Of a DNA stretch of 64,000 bases, positions 1 to 9,784 are shown one piece after another; position 1 is the stretch's first letter, and each line of letters starts with the position of its first letter. Source of the DNA: a virus; the IMG/VR virus record IMGVR_UViG_3300044846_004119, positions 62,001 through 126,000 of that record; one strand, given 5' to 3'. The notes under the pieces were generated by a model, which was not told where the DNA came from, did not search any database, and was given only the letters and a program-made list of their open reading frames with translations. The position numbers and the translations under genes are program-made.

Positions 1-2
1 AT

Positions 3-482
3 AAAGGAAATATTGAAACTAAAGTACAATCGGCGATTAATGAGTTTAATACTCAAACGGGACAACTTAATGTGGGGTCAACACCACCAGTAACACCACC
101 ATTAATTGATACATACACTTACGCAGTAACAACACCACCATTATTTGAAAATTTAAAGGTTATTGTGGACCCATCGGTCGATGGACTAAGAAATATATTT
201 CAAATAGAGTATGGTTATAATATTACTGCGGAGTGTCATGAGGGTAGTGGTTCAGGACAACAATTTGGGACTAATTATGTTTCAACAAATAAACAAAAAT
301 TTGAAATTGATTTACAAGGGTTATTAACAGAATCTGGTTGTAATAATGTGTCGAAAAGTGAGTATACAGGAACTTATAAATACCAAATAACGGTATTTAC
401 TAAACCTGTTAAACCTGATGGGTCACTTGATACGTCAAGAAACGATTTTTACAAAAGTTATCCTGTAACTTTCACTTTGTAA
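3..482 (+). CDS. Unknown protein, 5' end cut by window edge
   Basis: The frame is open from base 3 through the left edge, so the true start lies outside the window; a GTG at 72 is in frame but need not be the start. At least 159 residues are visible, ending in TAA at 480-482. There is a Pro/Thr-rich stretch followed by a beta-rich segment with two cysteines and no membrane segment. I do not recognise the family. The next gene has its own late-type box, and the neighbours look like virion proteins, so a structural role is a reasonable guess but only that. Confidence 0.7.
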   Translation, partial: KGNIETKVQSAINEFNTQTGQLNVGSTPPVTPPLIDTYTYAVTTPPLFENLKVIVDPSVDGLRNIFQIEYGYNITAECHEGSGSGQQFGTNYVSTNKQKFEIDLQGLLTESGCNNVSKSEYTGTYKYQITVFTKPVKPDGSLDTSRNDFYKSYPVTFTL

Positions 483-500
483 TTTTCTAATAATAAACGA

Positions 501-508
501 TATTTATA
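501..508 (+). promoter_or_regulatory. TATTTATA box, candidate late promoter
   Basis: TATTTATA lies 13 bases before the ATG at 522. The same box precedes many virion genes in this window on both strands (see finding). Function as a promoter -10 element is inferred. Confidence 0.45.
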
Positions 509-521
509 TATAAACACTATT

Positions 522-746
522 ATGGACACAAAATTAATATTAGACAACTATTTAGGTAAAAACACCAGAAGCACTGAGAAAGACTTGGGTAATGGTTCTA
601 AACAAGTTTGCGATTTAGACACAGGAGATTGTTATACTATCAGAATGAAGGATGGTTTAATTGAAAGAGTTGACAATACAATGACAAAAAATAAAAAAAT
701 TCAGGTTGAAACTCTAACAGGAGTGAAACAACTTTTAAACGGGTAA
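522..746 (+). CDS. Small unknown protein, 74 aa
   Basis: A short protein with a balanced mix of charged residues and two cysteines close together (in a VCDLDTGDC motif). The start ATG follows a TATTTATA box by 13 bases, and the stop is 4 bases before the next start, so the two genes are probably co-transcribed. No signal peptide, membrane segment or recognised domain. It sits upstream of a proline-rich protein with a possible head-targeting peptide, so it may belong to the virion-assembly set. Function unknown. Confidence 0.65.
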   Translation: MDTKLILDNYLGKNTRSTEKDLGNGSKQVCDLDTGDCYTIRMKDGLIERVDNTMTKNKKIQVETLTGVKQLLNG

Positions 747-750
747 TCAA

Positions 751-1437
751 ATGAAAAGAGTAGACAACAGAATTATTGAGGAAATCTCAAGATATAAATC
801 AATTAACGATTATATTTTTGAACAAGAGGCAACATTACCTCCACCACCTGAAGAAGGTATTTTACCTCCTGCAGACCCAAGTGCGTTACCACCACCTCCT
901 GCTGATGCGGGGGCATTACCACCACCTCCTGGCATTGAACCACCTGCGGCACCTGGTGCAGTACCAACCCCTGTTGATGTTGCAACTGACCCTGATGTTG
1001 AAAAAGTTGGTGAAGAAAAAGGTAAGACTGAGGAACTTGATATTAGTGACTTAGTTAATTCCCAAAAACAAGTAGAAAAAAAACAAGAAGAATATTTTGA
1101 TAATTTATTCAAACATCTTACAGACTTAGAAGGTAAATTAGGTGAAATGGATAATATCATGAATAAGTTGAATGACTTAGAAATGAAAGTTGAGAAATAT
1201 AGAGAAAAAACACCTCAAGAGAAATTAGAACTTAGAAGTTTAGATTCTGGTCCATTTAATCAAAAATTATCAGATTTCTTTGAAGATAAAGAAGAAGATA
1301 TGGAAAAGTCGGGAAAAAATGAATATATTTTAACCCAAGATGAGGTTGAGGATTACTCACCAGTAGATATCAAAAAAACTTTTAGAAATTTTGAAGATTT
1401 GGATAATCAAATCGATTCTTTCAAACAAGTCAAGTAA
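751..1437 (+). CDS. Proline-rich, coiled-coil protein with possible head-targeting N-terminus
   Basis: 228 residues. Residues 1-25 form a short basic/amphipathic segment ending in I-F-E, a match to the (I/L)-x-E site cut by T4-type head proteases. Residues about 28-75 are a PPPP/ADP/GALPPPP low-complexity region. Residues about 85-150 are highly charged and heptad-like, consistent with a coiled coil, and the C-terminus is acidic. The gene is 4 bases after its neighbour and ends just before a strong terminator. The layout (targeting peptide, disordered linker, coiled coil) would fit a head-core or neck component; this is inference and the family is not recognised. Confidence 0.7.
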   Translation: MKRVDNRIIEEISRYKSINDYIFEQEATLPPPPEEGILPPADPSALPPPPADAGALPPPPGIEPPAAPGAVPTPVDVATDPDVEKVGEEKGKTEELDISDLVNSQKQVEKKQEEYFDNLFKHLTDLEGKLGEMDNIMNKLNDLEMKVEKYREKTPQEKLELRSLDSGPFNQKLSDFFEDKEEDMEKSGKNEYILTQDEVEDYSPVDIKKTFRNFEDLDNQIDSFKQVK

Positions 1438-1443
1438 AATATA

Positions 1444-1466
1444 AAACGGTCTTCGGACCGTTTTTA
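1444..1466 (+). terminator. Intrinsic terminator with TTCG tetraloop
   Basis: AAACGGTC - TTCG - GACCGTTT is a perfect 8-bp stem closed by a UUCG tetraloop and runs into T residues. It ends the unit finishing at 1437 and insulates the replication genes that follow. Confidence 0.9.
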
Positions 1467-1478
1467 GTTTAAAATTTA

Positions 1479-1508
1479 TTTGACAAATACTCAGATTGTA
1501 CTTATACT
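1479..1508 (+). promoter_or_regulatory. Vegetative-type promoter before gp32 gene
   Basis: TTTGACA at 1479-1485 and TATACT at 1503-1508, giving TTGACA-17-TATACT, close to the general sigma70 consensus. The TTTG (1479-1482) with 20 bases to TATACTTA also roughly fits the Bacteroidota -33/-7 spacing. The ATG of the next gene is 35 bases downstream of the -10 box. It follows directly after the terminator at 1444-1466. Confidence 0.65.
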
Positions 1509-1543
1509 TATGATAATATAAATCATTAAATACTTTAACAACT

Positions 1544-2395
1544 ATGGCGACAAATTCATTAGACGCAGTTTTGGCTCAATACGAGCAGGCAAAACAAGGT
1601 GGTTCTTCTAACACCTCAAAATTTACACAAGAAGAAAGAATGAAAAAATACTTTGCAGCTATCCTTAAAGATACTGAAAAACAAGGGCAACGAAGACTAC
1701 GTATTTTACCAACACCCGATGGTTCTTCACCATTTAAAGAAGTTTGGTATCACGAAATTCAAGTTGACGGTAAATTTCAAAAATTTTATGACCCGGGTAA
1801 GAATGACAACGAGCGTTCACCATTGAATGAAGTTTATGAAGAACTACGCTCAACAGGAAAAGAGTCTGACAAAGAATTGGCAAAACAATATTTATCTCGT
1901 AAATTTTACATTGTTAAAGTTATGGACCGTGATAACGAGTCTGATGGGGTTAAGTTTTGGAGATTCAAACACAACTACAAAAATGAGGGGATTTTAGATA
2001 AGATTATTCCTATTTGGAGAGCTAAAGGTGATATTACTGACCCTGATAACGGTCGTGACATTATTCTTGAATTAACCAAAGCAAAAACACCTAAAGGTGC
2101 CACTTACACAGTTATTCAAACTGTTATGTATGATGACCCAACTCCTGTACACGAAAATAAACAAACCGCGGATTCTTGGATTAATGATGAGTTAACATGG
2201 GAAGATGTTTATTCTAAAAAACCTGAAGAATACCTTGAAGCTATTGCTCGTGGAGAAACACCACGTTGGGATTCTGACAAAGGCGGTTTTGTATACGAAA
2301 ACAATCTTGAGACAACAACATCTTTTGGTGGTAAAACTGAACCAATCGTTGACCCACAAGCAAATGATGATAGTGACACCGAATTACCTTTCTAA
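1544..2395 (+). CDS. 32: Single-stranded DNA-binding protein (T4 gp32-like)
   Basis: 283 residues, near the 301 of T4 gp32. The order matches gp32: a basic N-terminal part (residues about 1-50) for cooperativity, a central OB-like core (about 50-230) with aromatic/basic motifs such as VWYHEIQVDGKFQKFYD and VKFWRFKHNY, and an acidic tail ending in DSDTELPF that would contact partner proteins, as in SSB. It coats ssDNA during replication and recombination. Its position immediately before UvsX, the 5' nuclease and the helicase supports the call. There are no cysteines at all, so the zinc site of T4 gp32 (H64, C77, C87, C90) is absent. It has its own promoter and terminator, as expected for a highly expressed protein. 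Confidence 0.85.
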   Translation: MATNSLDAVLAQYEQAKQGGSSNTSKFTQEERMKKYFAAILKDTEKQGQRRLRILPTPDGSSPFKEVWYHEIQVDGKFQKFYDPGKNDNERSPLNEVYEELRSTGKESDKELAKQYLSRKFYIVKVMDRDNESDGVKFWRFKHNYKNEGILDKIIPIWRAKGDITDPDNGRDIILELTKAKTPKGATYTVIQTVMYDDPTPVHENKQTADSWINDELTWEDVYSKKPEEYLEAIARGETPRWDSDKGGFVYENNLETTTSFGGKTEPIVDPQANDDSDTELPF

Positions 2396-2407
2396 TTAAA
2401 CTTTAAC

Positions 2408-2441
2408 ATAGACACTTGGTATTACTGAGTGTCTATTTTTT
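2408..2441 (+). terminator. Intrinsic terminator after gp32 gene
   Basis: ATAGACACT (2408-2416) pairs with AGTGTCTAT (2428-2436), with an 11-base loop that can pair further, followed by a T run. It would limit read-through from the gp32 gene into uvsX. Confidence 0.9.
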
Positions 2442-2474
2442 ATAGTTCAAAACAATAATTTAATTTAACCTAAC

Positions 2475-3458
2475 ATGGCAATAAGAAAAAGAGAAATATC
2501 TTTGGATACAATCAAAGATAAGTTCTCAACAAAAACAAAATACAAAACAGAAAGTTTTTATAATTGTGGTGAGGCTTTTATGAATGCTTGCGGATTACCT
2601 GGACCTGTAATGGGGGGTATTAATATGTTCTTGGGACATTCAAACACCTCAAAAACAACTGCAATGATATTAGCGGCGGCAGATGCTCAGAAAAAAGGAC
2701 ATTTACCTGTTCTTATTATAACGGAAAAAAAATGGTCTTGGGAACACGCTATTGAATTGGGATTACAAGCCGAAAAAAATGACCTTGGTGAGTATGATGG
2801 TATGTTTATCTTTAATGACTCATTTGATGTTATTGAACAAGCAACTAATTTTATTAATGATATTCTTGATGCTCAAGAGAAAGGGGATATCCCTTATAGT
2901 ATATTATTTTTATGGGATTCAATAGGTAGTATTCCTTGTCAGATGACTTTTGATGGTAAAGGTGGTGGAATGCACTCCGCTAAAGTGTTGGCGGATAAAA
3001 TTGGATTGGGAATTCATTCTCGCATCTCAAAATCAAAAAAAGAAGATTATCCGTATTATAATACTTTAGTTATTTTAAACCAACCATGGGTGGAATTAGC
3101 GGATAACCCTTTTGGTCAACCTGAAATTCGTGCCAAAGGTGGGACCGCGGTATGGTTAGCAAGTAGTTTAATATTTTTATTTGGTAATCAGAAAAAAGCG
3201 GGTATTAGTCATATTGACGCAACTAAAAATGGTAGAAAAGTGTCGTTTGCAATTAGAACCAAAATTTCTATTTTGAAAAATCACGTAAATGGTCTCGGTT
3301 ATAAAGATGGTAAAATAGTTGCAGTGCCACAAGGTTATATTGCAGATACAAAAGAATCTTTAGATAACTATAAAAAAGAATATTCAGATTATTGGGAAAC
3401 AAAATTAGGGTATTCTGATTATTCTTTGGATGAATCTGAAGATGACTTTGACGAGTAA
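2475..3458 (+). CDS. uvsX: UvsX-type RecA-like recombinase
   Basis: 327 residues. RecA-fold ATPase: a P-loop-like segment GHSNTSKTT at residues about 54-62, Walker B LFLWDSIGS at about 144-152, and a GGTAVWLASSLIFLFG segment corresponding to the RecA L2/core strand region. As in T4 UvsX, the P-loop lacks the usual second glycine before the lysine (SKT instead of GKT). The tail is acidic (ESEDDFDE). It would form filaments on ssDNA for strand exchange and recombination-dependent replication together with the gp32-like protein encoded just upstream. The ATG at 2475 follows an AT-rich leader without a Shine-Dalgarno sequence. Confidence 0.88.
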   Translation: MAIRKREISLDTIKDKFSTKTKYKTESFYNCGEAFMNACGLPGPVMGGINMFLGHSNTSKTTAMILAAADAQKKGHLPVLIITEKKWSWEHAIELGLQAEKNDLGEYDGMFIFNDSFDVIEQATNFINDILDAQEKGDIPYSILFLWDSIGSIPCQMTFDGKGGGMHSAKVLADKIGLGIHSRISKSKKEDYPYYNTLVILNQPWVELADNPFGQPEIRAKGGTAVWLASSLIFLFGNQKKAGISHIDATKNGRKVSFAIRTKISILKNHVNGLGYKDGKIVAVPQGYIADTKESLDNYKKEYSDYWETKLGYSDYSLDESEDDFDE

Positions 3459-3489
3459 AAAATATTTTCAAAATACTTAAAAATTTTAA

Positions 3490-4494
3490 ATGGTCAAAAC
3501 ATTAATTGTTGATGGTAACAATTTATTAAAAATAGGATTTCACGGAGTTAAAGATTTTTACCACAACGGAAAACACATAGGAGGGTTATGGCATTTTATC
3601 AACACAATTAGACGGTTTATTGACGAACAAAATTTTGATAAGGTTGTTGTTATATGGGATGGGGATGATAACTCTTCTACCCGCAAACTTATTTACCCTC
3701 AGTATAAAAAAAAACTACTTATAACCGAAGATTTTAAAGACCAATCTTTTGGAGAACAAAAAGAGAGAGTTAAACAATATTTGGAGGAATGTTATATAAG
3801 ACAAATTGAAGTAGATAATAACGAAGGTGACGATTTGATTGCGTACTACTGCCAAATATCTGAAGACGAAATTAAAACTATTTTTTCGGGAGATAAAGAT
3901 TTGACACAACTTATCTCAGATAAGGTTTCGGTCTATTCCCCAAACTCAAAACAAGTGTATAAAAATGGGGATAAAATAAAGATTCAATTCCATGAATTTC
4001 CGCATCAGAATATTAAAACATATAAAATATTATCGGGTGATAAGTCAGATAATATAGATGGAATTTATTATTTGGGCGAAAAAACTTTAGTTAAATTATT
4101 TCCTGAATTGCTTGACCAAACGGTAACTATTACCGATATTTTAATAAAGGCAGAAACTCTTTTAAAAGAAGATAAAGGTAATAAATCTTTACAAAATTTA
4201 TTATCAGGTAAAACTAAAACAGGAGTATACGGTGAAGAATTTTTTATTATTAATGAAAAAATAATAGATTTATCAAAACCATTAATCACCGATGAAGCAA
4301 AAGAATTAGTTGAACTATATTATCGAGAAAGTTTAGACCCTGATGGGAGAGGGTATAGGAATCTTTTAAAGATGATGATGGAAGACGGGTTCTTTAAATT
4401 CCTACCAAAAGTAGATGATGCTTGGGTTGACTTTGTTCGTCCATACATGAAATTAACAAGAAAAGAAAAAAAAAATTACAAACAAATAAAATAA
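3490..4494 (+). CDS. rnh: 5'-3' nuclease / RNase H of the FEN-1 family (T4 Rnh-like)
   Basis: 334 residues. The acidic metal-binding motifs of the flap/5' nuclease family are in order: VDGNN at residues 7-11, WDGDD at about 56-60, EGDDLIAYY at about 112-120, SGDKDLTQL at about 134-142, and LSGDKSDNIDG at about 182-192 (the helix-hairpin-helix region). The length matches T4 RNase H (305 residues) with a C-terminal extension. It should remove RNA primers and 5' flaps on the lagging strand. It lies between uvsX and the helicase gene, and the next start is 2 bases after its stop. Confidence 0.88.
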   Translation: MVKTLIVDGNNLLKIGFHGVKDFYHNGKHIGGLWHFINTIRRFIDEQNFDKVVVIWDGDDNSSTRKLIYPQYKKKLLITEDFKDQSFGEQKERVKQYLEECYIRQIEVDNNEGDDLIAYYCQISEDEIKTIFSGDKDLTQLISDKVSVYSPNSKQVYKNGDKIKIQFHEFPHQNIKTYKILSGDKSDNIDGIYYLGEKTLVKLFPELLDQTVTITDILIKAETLLKEDKGNKSLQNLLSGKTKTGVYGEEFFIINEKIIDLSKPLITDEAKELVELYYRESLDPDGRGYRNLLKMMMEDGFFKFLPKVDDAWVDFVRPYMKLTRKEKKNYKQIK

Positions 4495-4496
4495 AT

Positions 4497-4949
4497 ATGA
4501 AAGAACAAGAATCAACAAAATTAGAATTTTTAATGATGGTAAATGATAATATCATTGTACAAAGATATTTTAATGTTAGAAACTTTAACCCTGACGGTAA
4601 AAACTCATTAGAGTTTTATAACCTGTTGGCTAATTTTAGTTATGATATTAAGTATCAACTAAAAATGAAAACCGCATCATACATGATTGACAATCATTAT
4701 GAAATTATTAACAATCCTACAATATTAGATACATCGTATATTGATGGTCCTGAATATTTTAATGTGTATATTAAGATGGGTGATGTGACAATTTGTCAGA
4801 GACAGTTCGACGCAAAAATATACCCACCTAAGATAAGATACACCGTAGACGTACGCCCACACCTAAAAAATTTACTTATGTCTTTGACTGACATTTTTTC
4901 ATCTGAAAATTTAACACTCGAGTACCTTGGACTTCCTTTAAAAGGGTAA
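4497..4949 (+). CDS. Unknown protein in replication cluster, 150 aa
   Basis: A soluble mixed alpha/beta protein with no membrane segment and no metal-binding motif. Its start follows the nuclease stop by 2 bases, and the helicase gene begins 29 bases after its stop, so it is likely co-expressed with them. In T4 the helicase loader gp59 would be an expected partner, but I see no resemblance that would justify that name. Function unknown. Confidence 0.75.
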   Translation: MKEQESTKLEFLMMVNDNIIVQRYFNVRNFNPDGKNSLEFYNLLANFSYDIKYQLKMKTASYMIDNHYEIINNPTILDTSYIDGPEYFNVYIKMGDVTICQRQFDAKIYPPKIRYTVDVRPHLKNLLMSLTDIFSSENLTLEYLGLPLKG

Positions 4950-4957
4950 TATTTATC
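4950..4957 (+). promoter_or_regulatory. TATTTATC box before helicase gene
   Basis: TATTTATC begins at the stop codon region of the preceding gene and lies 21 bases before the helicase ATG. It matches the box seen before virion genes, although this gene is a replication gene; it may be chance in AT-rich DNA. Confidence 0.3.
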
Positions 4958-4978
4958 AAATACAACAATGAAAAAACT

Positions 4979-6361
4979 ATGGCGTCAAACAAAAATTTCG
5001 AATATCTAGGTAGCAGTTTTCAGCTACAATTATTAAACCAAATTATTATCGACAAAGACTTTGCGAGGTCTATTCTTGATGTAATTGAAACAAATTACTT
5101 TGAAAACAAATACTTCAAAATAATTATTCAGATGGTTAAAGAATATTACACAAAGTATGAACATGCACCAGCATTTGACACTTTAGAACAAATCACCAAA
5201 TCTGAATTACAACAGGAACTAGCGTCAAAAATTGTTATTGATACTATTAATAAAATCAAAGAAGCTCCACTTGAGGGTGGGGAATTTGTTCAGGAAAAAG
5301 CTATGAAATTCTGTAAACAACAAGAATTACAGAAAGTAATGAACAAAGCTCAAAAAATCATCGATGGAGGTGAATTTGAAAACTATGATAAAGTAGAACA
5401 ATTAGTGAGGAACGCTTTACAAGTTGGGGAAAGAGAAGATGGACAATCTGATGTATTTTTCAATTTAAGTGAGGTTTTAAATGAGGATTATCGTCATCCA
5501 ATACCAATGGGTATCCCAGGTATTGATAGACTCTTAAAAGGAGGTTTGGCTAAAGGAGAAATCGGTGTAGTGTTAGCTCCTACTGGGGTTGGTAAATCAA
5601 CACTACTAACAAAAGTTGCAAATCACGCTTTTAATTTAGGGTATAACGTATTACAAATCTTCTTTGAAGATAACCCAAAGATTATTCAAAGAAAACATAT
5701 TACTTTATGGACAAAGGTTCATCCTGATGAATTGTCCTTAAAGAAAGAGGAAGTTATGATTAAAGTACAAGAGGTAAAAGATACAATGACCAATAAATTA
5801 ATCTTAAAAAAACTTCCATCTGATACCGTAACTATGTTACAAATTAAAAATCAAATTAGAAAAATGATTGCCGATGGAGTAAGAGTTGATATGGTATTAT
5901 TAGATTATATTGACTGTGTTGTTCCTGATAGGAATTTAAGTGATGAATGGAAATCTGAAGGTTCGGTTATGAGAGCATTTGAATCAATGTGTCACGAGTT
6001 GGATTTAGTTGGATGGACCGCAACTCAAGGTAACAGAAGTTCAATTTCGTCTGATGTAGTAACTACCGACCAAATGGGTGGTTCTATTAAAAAAGCACAA
6101 GTTGGACACGTAATCATTACCGTGGCAAAATCCCTACAACAAAAAGAAATGAAACTAGCAACAATAGCAATTACTAAATCTCGTATTGGTGATGATGGGG
6201 TTGTGTTTGAAAATTGTAAATTTGATAATGGAATGTTAGAGATTGATACCGAAAGTTCGGTTACATTCTTAGGACTAGAGGGACAACAAGAAGAGAGAAA
6301 CCGTCAACGAGTTAAAGACTTGTTAGACAAAAGAAAAGAAAAACAACAAACACAAAACTAA
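4979..6361 (+). CDS. 41: Replicative DNA helicase, DnaB/T4 gp41 family
   Basis: 460 residues, close to T4 gp41 (475). The N-terminal helical domain (residues about 1-150) is followed by a RecA-like motor: Walker [10 protein letters not shown] at 200-208, Walker [10 protein letters not shown] at about 304-312, and a later ATQGNRSS motif typical of the DnaB motor. The C-terminus is a charged helix rich in K, R and Q. It should act as a hexamer unwinding DNA at the fork and recruit the primase encoded at 38649. The start is ATG followed by GCG; a nearby ATG at 4968 is out of frame. Confidence 0.9.
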   Translation: MASNKNFEYLGSSFQLQLLNQIIIDKDFARSILDVIETNYFENKYFKIIIQMVKEYYTKYEHAPAFDTLEQITKSELQQELASKIVIDTINKIKEAPLEGGEFVQEKAMKFCKQQELQKVMNKAQKIIDGGEFENYDKVEQLVRNALQVGEREDGQSDVFFNLSEVLNEDYRHPIPMGIPGIDRLLKGGLAKGEIGVVLAPTGVGKSTLLTKVANHAFNLGYNVLQIFFEDNPKIIQRKHITLWTKVHPDELSLKKEEVMIKVQEVKDTMTNKLILKKLPSDTVTMLQIKNQIRKMIADGVRVDMVLLDYIDCVVPDRNLSDEWKSEGSVMRAFESMCHELDLVGWTATQGNRSSISSDVVTTDQMGGSIKKAQVGHVIITVAKSLQQKEMKLATIAITKSRIGDDGVVFENCKFDNGMLEIDTESSVTFLGLEGQQEERNRQRVKDLLDKRKEKQQTQN

Positions 6362-6369
6362 AAAAAAAC

Positions 6370-7317
6370 ATGGAAAAAATTTTAATAGAGAATCCAAATA
6401 GATTCGTTATTTTCCCAATCGAGCACAATGATATTTGGGAATATTACAAACAACATCAAGCGGCTTTCTGGACTGCGGAAGAGGTTGATTTATCAAATGA
6501 TATTAGAGATTGGGAAAACTTATCAGATAATGAGAGATTTTTCGTAAAAAACGTCTTATCATTCTTTGCGGCATCCGATGGTATTGTTAATGAAAATTTA
6601 GCAGAAAACTTCTTAAAAGAAGTCCAATACCCTGAAGCAAAATTCTTTTACGGATTTCAGTTAATGGCAGAAAATATTCACTCTTTAATGTATTCATTAC
6701 TTATTGATACCTATGTGTCAAACCCACAAGAAAAAGATGAATGCTTTCACGCTATTGATAGATTACCTGCGGTACAAAAAAAGGCAAAATGGGCTTTAAA
6801 TTGGATAGAGAACTCAACATTTGAAGAAAGATTAATTGCTTTTGCGGCGGTTGAAGGTATCTTTTTTTCAGGTTCGTTCTGTGCTATTTTTTGGTTAAAG
6901 TCTCGAGGTATTTTACAAGGACTATGTAATGCAAACACTTTGATTTTCAAAGATGAGAACTTACACTGTGACTTTGCAATTCATTTATTAAATAATCACA
7001 TTGAAAACAAACCAAGTGAGAAAAGAATTAGAGAAATTTTATTATCCGCATTAGAGATTGAGAAAGAATTCATTATTGAGTCATTACCAATATCTTTAAT
7101 TGGGATGAATTCAAATTTAATGAAACAATATCTTGAATTTGTTACTGATGGTTTATTACTTAAACTTGGATGTAAAAAAGAATTTAATGTGGACCAACCA
7201 TTTAAATTTATGGAACAAATTGCGGTAGAAACAAAAGGTAATTTTTTTGAATCAAGGACTATGGAATACCAAAAAGCTAAATTGAACGAAACATTGTCAT
7301 TTACGGATGATTTTTAA
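6370..7317 (+). CDS. nrdB: Ribonucleotide reductase class I, small subunit
   Basis: 315 residues. Ferritin-like di-iron protein: the first ligands lie in the segment around FFAASDG (D) and the MAENIHS motif (E, H); the radical tyrosine follows in HSLMYS; the second set is in AAVEGIFF and DENLHCDF. The C-terminus [10 protein letters not shown] is the acidic/aromatic tail that docks on the large subunit. The motif spelling resembles the eukaryote-like small subunits common in Bacteroidota more than E. coli NrdB. It converts, with NrdA, ribonucleotides into deoxyribonucleotides for phage DNA synthesis. The gene lies 8 bases after the helicase and 10 before nrdA, as one operon. Confidence 0.93.
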   Translation: MEKILIENPNRFVIFPIEHNDIWEYYKQHQAAFWTAEEVDLSNDIRDWENLSDNERFFVKNVLSFFAASDGIVNENLAENFLKEVQYPEAKFFYGFQLMAENIHSLMYSLLIDTYVSNPQEKDECFHAIDRLPAVQKKAKWALNWIENSTFEERLIAFAAVEGIFFSGSFCAIFWLKSRGILQGLCNANTLIFKDENLHCDFAIHLLNNHIENKPSEKRIREILLSALEIEKEFIIESLPISLIGMNSNLMKQYLEFVTDGLLLKLGCKKEFNVDQPFKFMEQIAVETKGNFFESRTMEYQKAKLNETLSFTDDF

Positions 7318-7327
7318 ATAAAAATAT

Positions 7328-9760
7328 ATGATGTCATTAAAAATTAAAAAAAGAGGGGGCGATGAGGTGTCCTTTAATCCTCAGAAAATTTATCAGAGAG
7401 TTAAGAAAGCCGCTAAAGGGTTAAATGTTAATTCTGATGAAATTTTTATTAAAGTTATTACTTCGGTACCTACCGAGGGTAGTATAACAACAAAAGAGTT
7501 AGATAAGTTAGTGTACGAAATTGCGGCGGCATATACTGGTAGTCATCACGATTATTCAAGATTAGCTTCATCAGTTGCAATATCTTCATATCACAAAGAA
7601 ACTAATCATAGTTTTAGTGAAACAATGACAGAATTGTACAATAATGGTATTGTTAATGAGATATTAATGAAAACTATTGAAAAATATGGTTCAGAAAATA
7701 TTGATAAAATAATTAATCATGAGAATGATTATAATTTTGATTATTTTGCTTGGCGCTCATTACAAGAAATGTATTTGTTAAAGTTATCTAGTGGTAAGGT
7801 TATTGAAAGACCACAACACATGTATATGAGAGTTGCCTTATGGGTGACTAAAACATTTGAAGAGGCAGTTGAATATTACAATTCATTATCAAATCAATTG
7901 ATTTCACCAGCAACACCTATCATGATTAATGCGGGGACAAAGACACCTCAGTTAGCGTCATGTGTATTACATTACAATAATTCCGATTCCCGCAAAGGTT
8001 TATTAGGGACATTGAGTGACATTTCAACGTACTCCTCTGACGCGGCAGGTATCGGACTTTCAATGTCAAATATTAGAAGTAAAGAAAGTAGAATTTCAAG
8101 TTCAGGAGGATTTGCGGGTGGACTTTTAAAATATTTAAAAATAGTTAATGAGTCACTTAGATTCTTTAACCAACAAGGTCGTAGACCAGGTAGTGCTGCT
8201 ATCTATATTGAACCTTGGCATAAAGATATTATTGATTTATTAGAGATTAAGAAAAATACAGGTTCGGAAGAAATGAGAGCTCGTGATTTATTTACCGCAC
8301 TTTGGATTCCTGATAATTTCATGCGAGCGGTTGAAAATAATGATGATTGGTATTTATTCTGCCCTAACGACATTATCTCAAATAATATTAAACCATTACA
8401 AGAGTGTTATGGAAATGAGTACGAAGAAAATTATAAATTAGCTGTCAGTAAAGGTCTTGGTAAAAAAGTTAAGGCTCAAGATATTTGGAATAAAATTATT
8501 GAATCTCAGATTGAAACTGGAGTCCCTTATTTATGTTCTAAAGATAATGCGAATAAGAAAACAAATCACCAAAATATTGGTGTGATTAAACAATCTAATT
8601 TGTGTAACGAGATTTATCAATTTACTGATGAGAATACTACCGCAATTTGTACCTTGTCTTCTATGGTTTTAAAGAACTTTATTATTGACGGTAAATTTGA
8701 CTTTAGATTATTATACAGTGAGGTTAGAAAAGTTGTTAGAGCTTTAAATAAAGTTGTTGATATTAATAGCTACTCTACTGAAAAAGGACGTAAAGGTGGT
8801 CTTGAACAAAGAGCAATTGCGATTGGAACTCAAGGTCTTGCGGATGTCTTTTATCTAATGGATTATATTTTTACTTCTGAAGAAGCAAAGTCATTGAATA
8901 AAGATATTTTTGAAACTATCTATTATGCGGCTATCAGCGAAAGTAATGAATTATGTAGAACTGAAGAATACCAACCATACAAATTCTTTGAGGGGTCACC
9001 AATGTCTAAAGGAGAATTCCAATTTGATATGTGGGGATTAAAAAAAGAAGGTTTATCGGGTTATTGGGATTGGGACACGTTAAAAGAAGACGTTAAAAAA
9101 TATGGGGTATGTAACTCTTTATTTACGGCACAAATGCCTGTTGCGTCTTCAGCTAAAATCACTGGGTCTTTTGAAATGACAGAACCGGCTCACTCAGCTT
9201 TGTTTAATAGACGTGTTGTTGGTGGAGAAATTTTGATTGTAAATAAATATTTAATCAATGATTTTGAAAAAATTGGTATTTGGTCTGAGGATTTAAAAAA
9301 TGAAATAATTATGAATGAAGGTTCAGTTCAAGGGATTAACTTTAACCATTATTTAGACCCTGAAGACAAAAATTACAATAAAAAAGTTAAACGTATTGAA
9401 CATCTACTTCCTAAGTACAAAACTATATGGGAAATTTCCCAAAGAGATTTGATTGATATGGCTGCGGATAGAGGTCCTTTTATTGACCAATCACAATCAA
9501 TGAATATCTACATGTCAGCACCAACATTACCTAAAATTTCGTCGGCACATTTTCATGGATGGAGACAAGGATTAAAAACTCTTTGTTATTATGTTAGAAC
9601 TAAGGCGATTTCTACAGGAGCAAAACATTTAGCTATGGACATCTCTAAAGTTGAAAAACCAAAGATTGAAAAACAAATACCAAAATTGGATGTTATACCT
9701 TTTGACCCAACAATTAAACCAAAGGATTCAGAATTTGAATGTTTTGGATGTGGGTCTTAA
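7328..9760 (+). CDS. nrdA: Ribonucleotide reductase class I, large subunit
   Basis: 810 residues, full length for the class Ia large subunit. An N-terminal ATP-cone (residues about 3-95) suggests allosteric control of overall activity. The catalytic barrel contains a cysteine in LASCVLHYN, the N-x-C-x-E triad in SNLCNEI (about 423-428), and a cysteine partner near AICTLSSM. The C-terminal FGCGS cysteine pair is the thiol shuttle re-reduced by thioredoxin or glutaredoxin. The start has two consecutive ATGs. The gene ends 25 bases before a strong terminator. Confidence 0.94.
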   Translation: MMSLKIKKRGGDEVSFNPQKIYQRVKKAAKGLNVNSDEIFIKVITSVPTEGSITTKELDKLVYEIAAAYTGSHHDYSRLASSVAISSYHKETNHSFSETMTELYNNGIVNEILMKTIEKYGSENIDKIINHENDYNFDYFAWRSLQEMYLLKLSSGKVIERPQHMYMRVALWVTKTFEEAVEYYNSLSNQLISPATPIMINAGTKTPQLASCVLHYNNSDSRKGLLGTLSDISTYSSDAAGIGLSMSNIRSKESRISSSGGFAGGLLKYLKIVNESLRFFNQQGRRPGSAAIYIEPWHKDIIDLLEIKKNTGSEEMRARDLFTALWIPDNFMRAVENNDDWYLFCPNDIISNNIKPLQECYGNEYEENYKLAVSKGLGKKVKAQDIWNKIIESQIETGVPYLCSKDNANKKTNHQNIGVIKQSNLCNEIYQFTDENTTAICTLSSMVLKNFIIDGKFDFRLLYSEVRKVVRALNKVVDINSYSTEKGRKGGLEQRAIAIGTQGLADVFYLMDYIFTSEEAKSLNKDIFETIYYAAISESNELCRTEEYQPYKFFEGSPMSKGEFQFDMWGLKKEGLSGYWDWDTLKEDVKKYGVCNSLFTAQMPVASSAKITGSFEMTEPAHSALFNRRVVGGEILIVNKYLINDFEKIGIWSEDLKNEIIMNEGSVQGINFNHYLDPEDKNYNKKVKRIEHLLPKYKTIWEISQRDLIDMAADRGPFIDQSQSMNIYMSAPTLPKISSAHFHGWRQGLKTLCYYVRTKAISTGAKHLAMDISKVEKPKIEKQIPKLDVIPFDPTIKPKDSEFECFGCGS

Positions 9761-9784
9761 TATAAAATAGAAAATTACAACATT

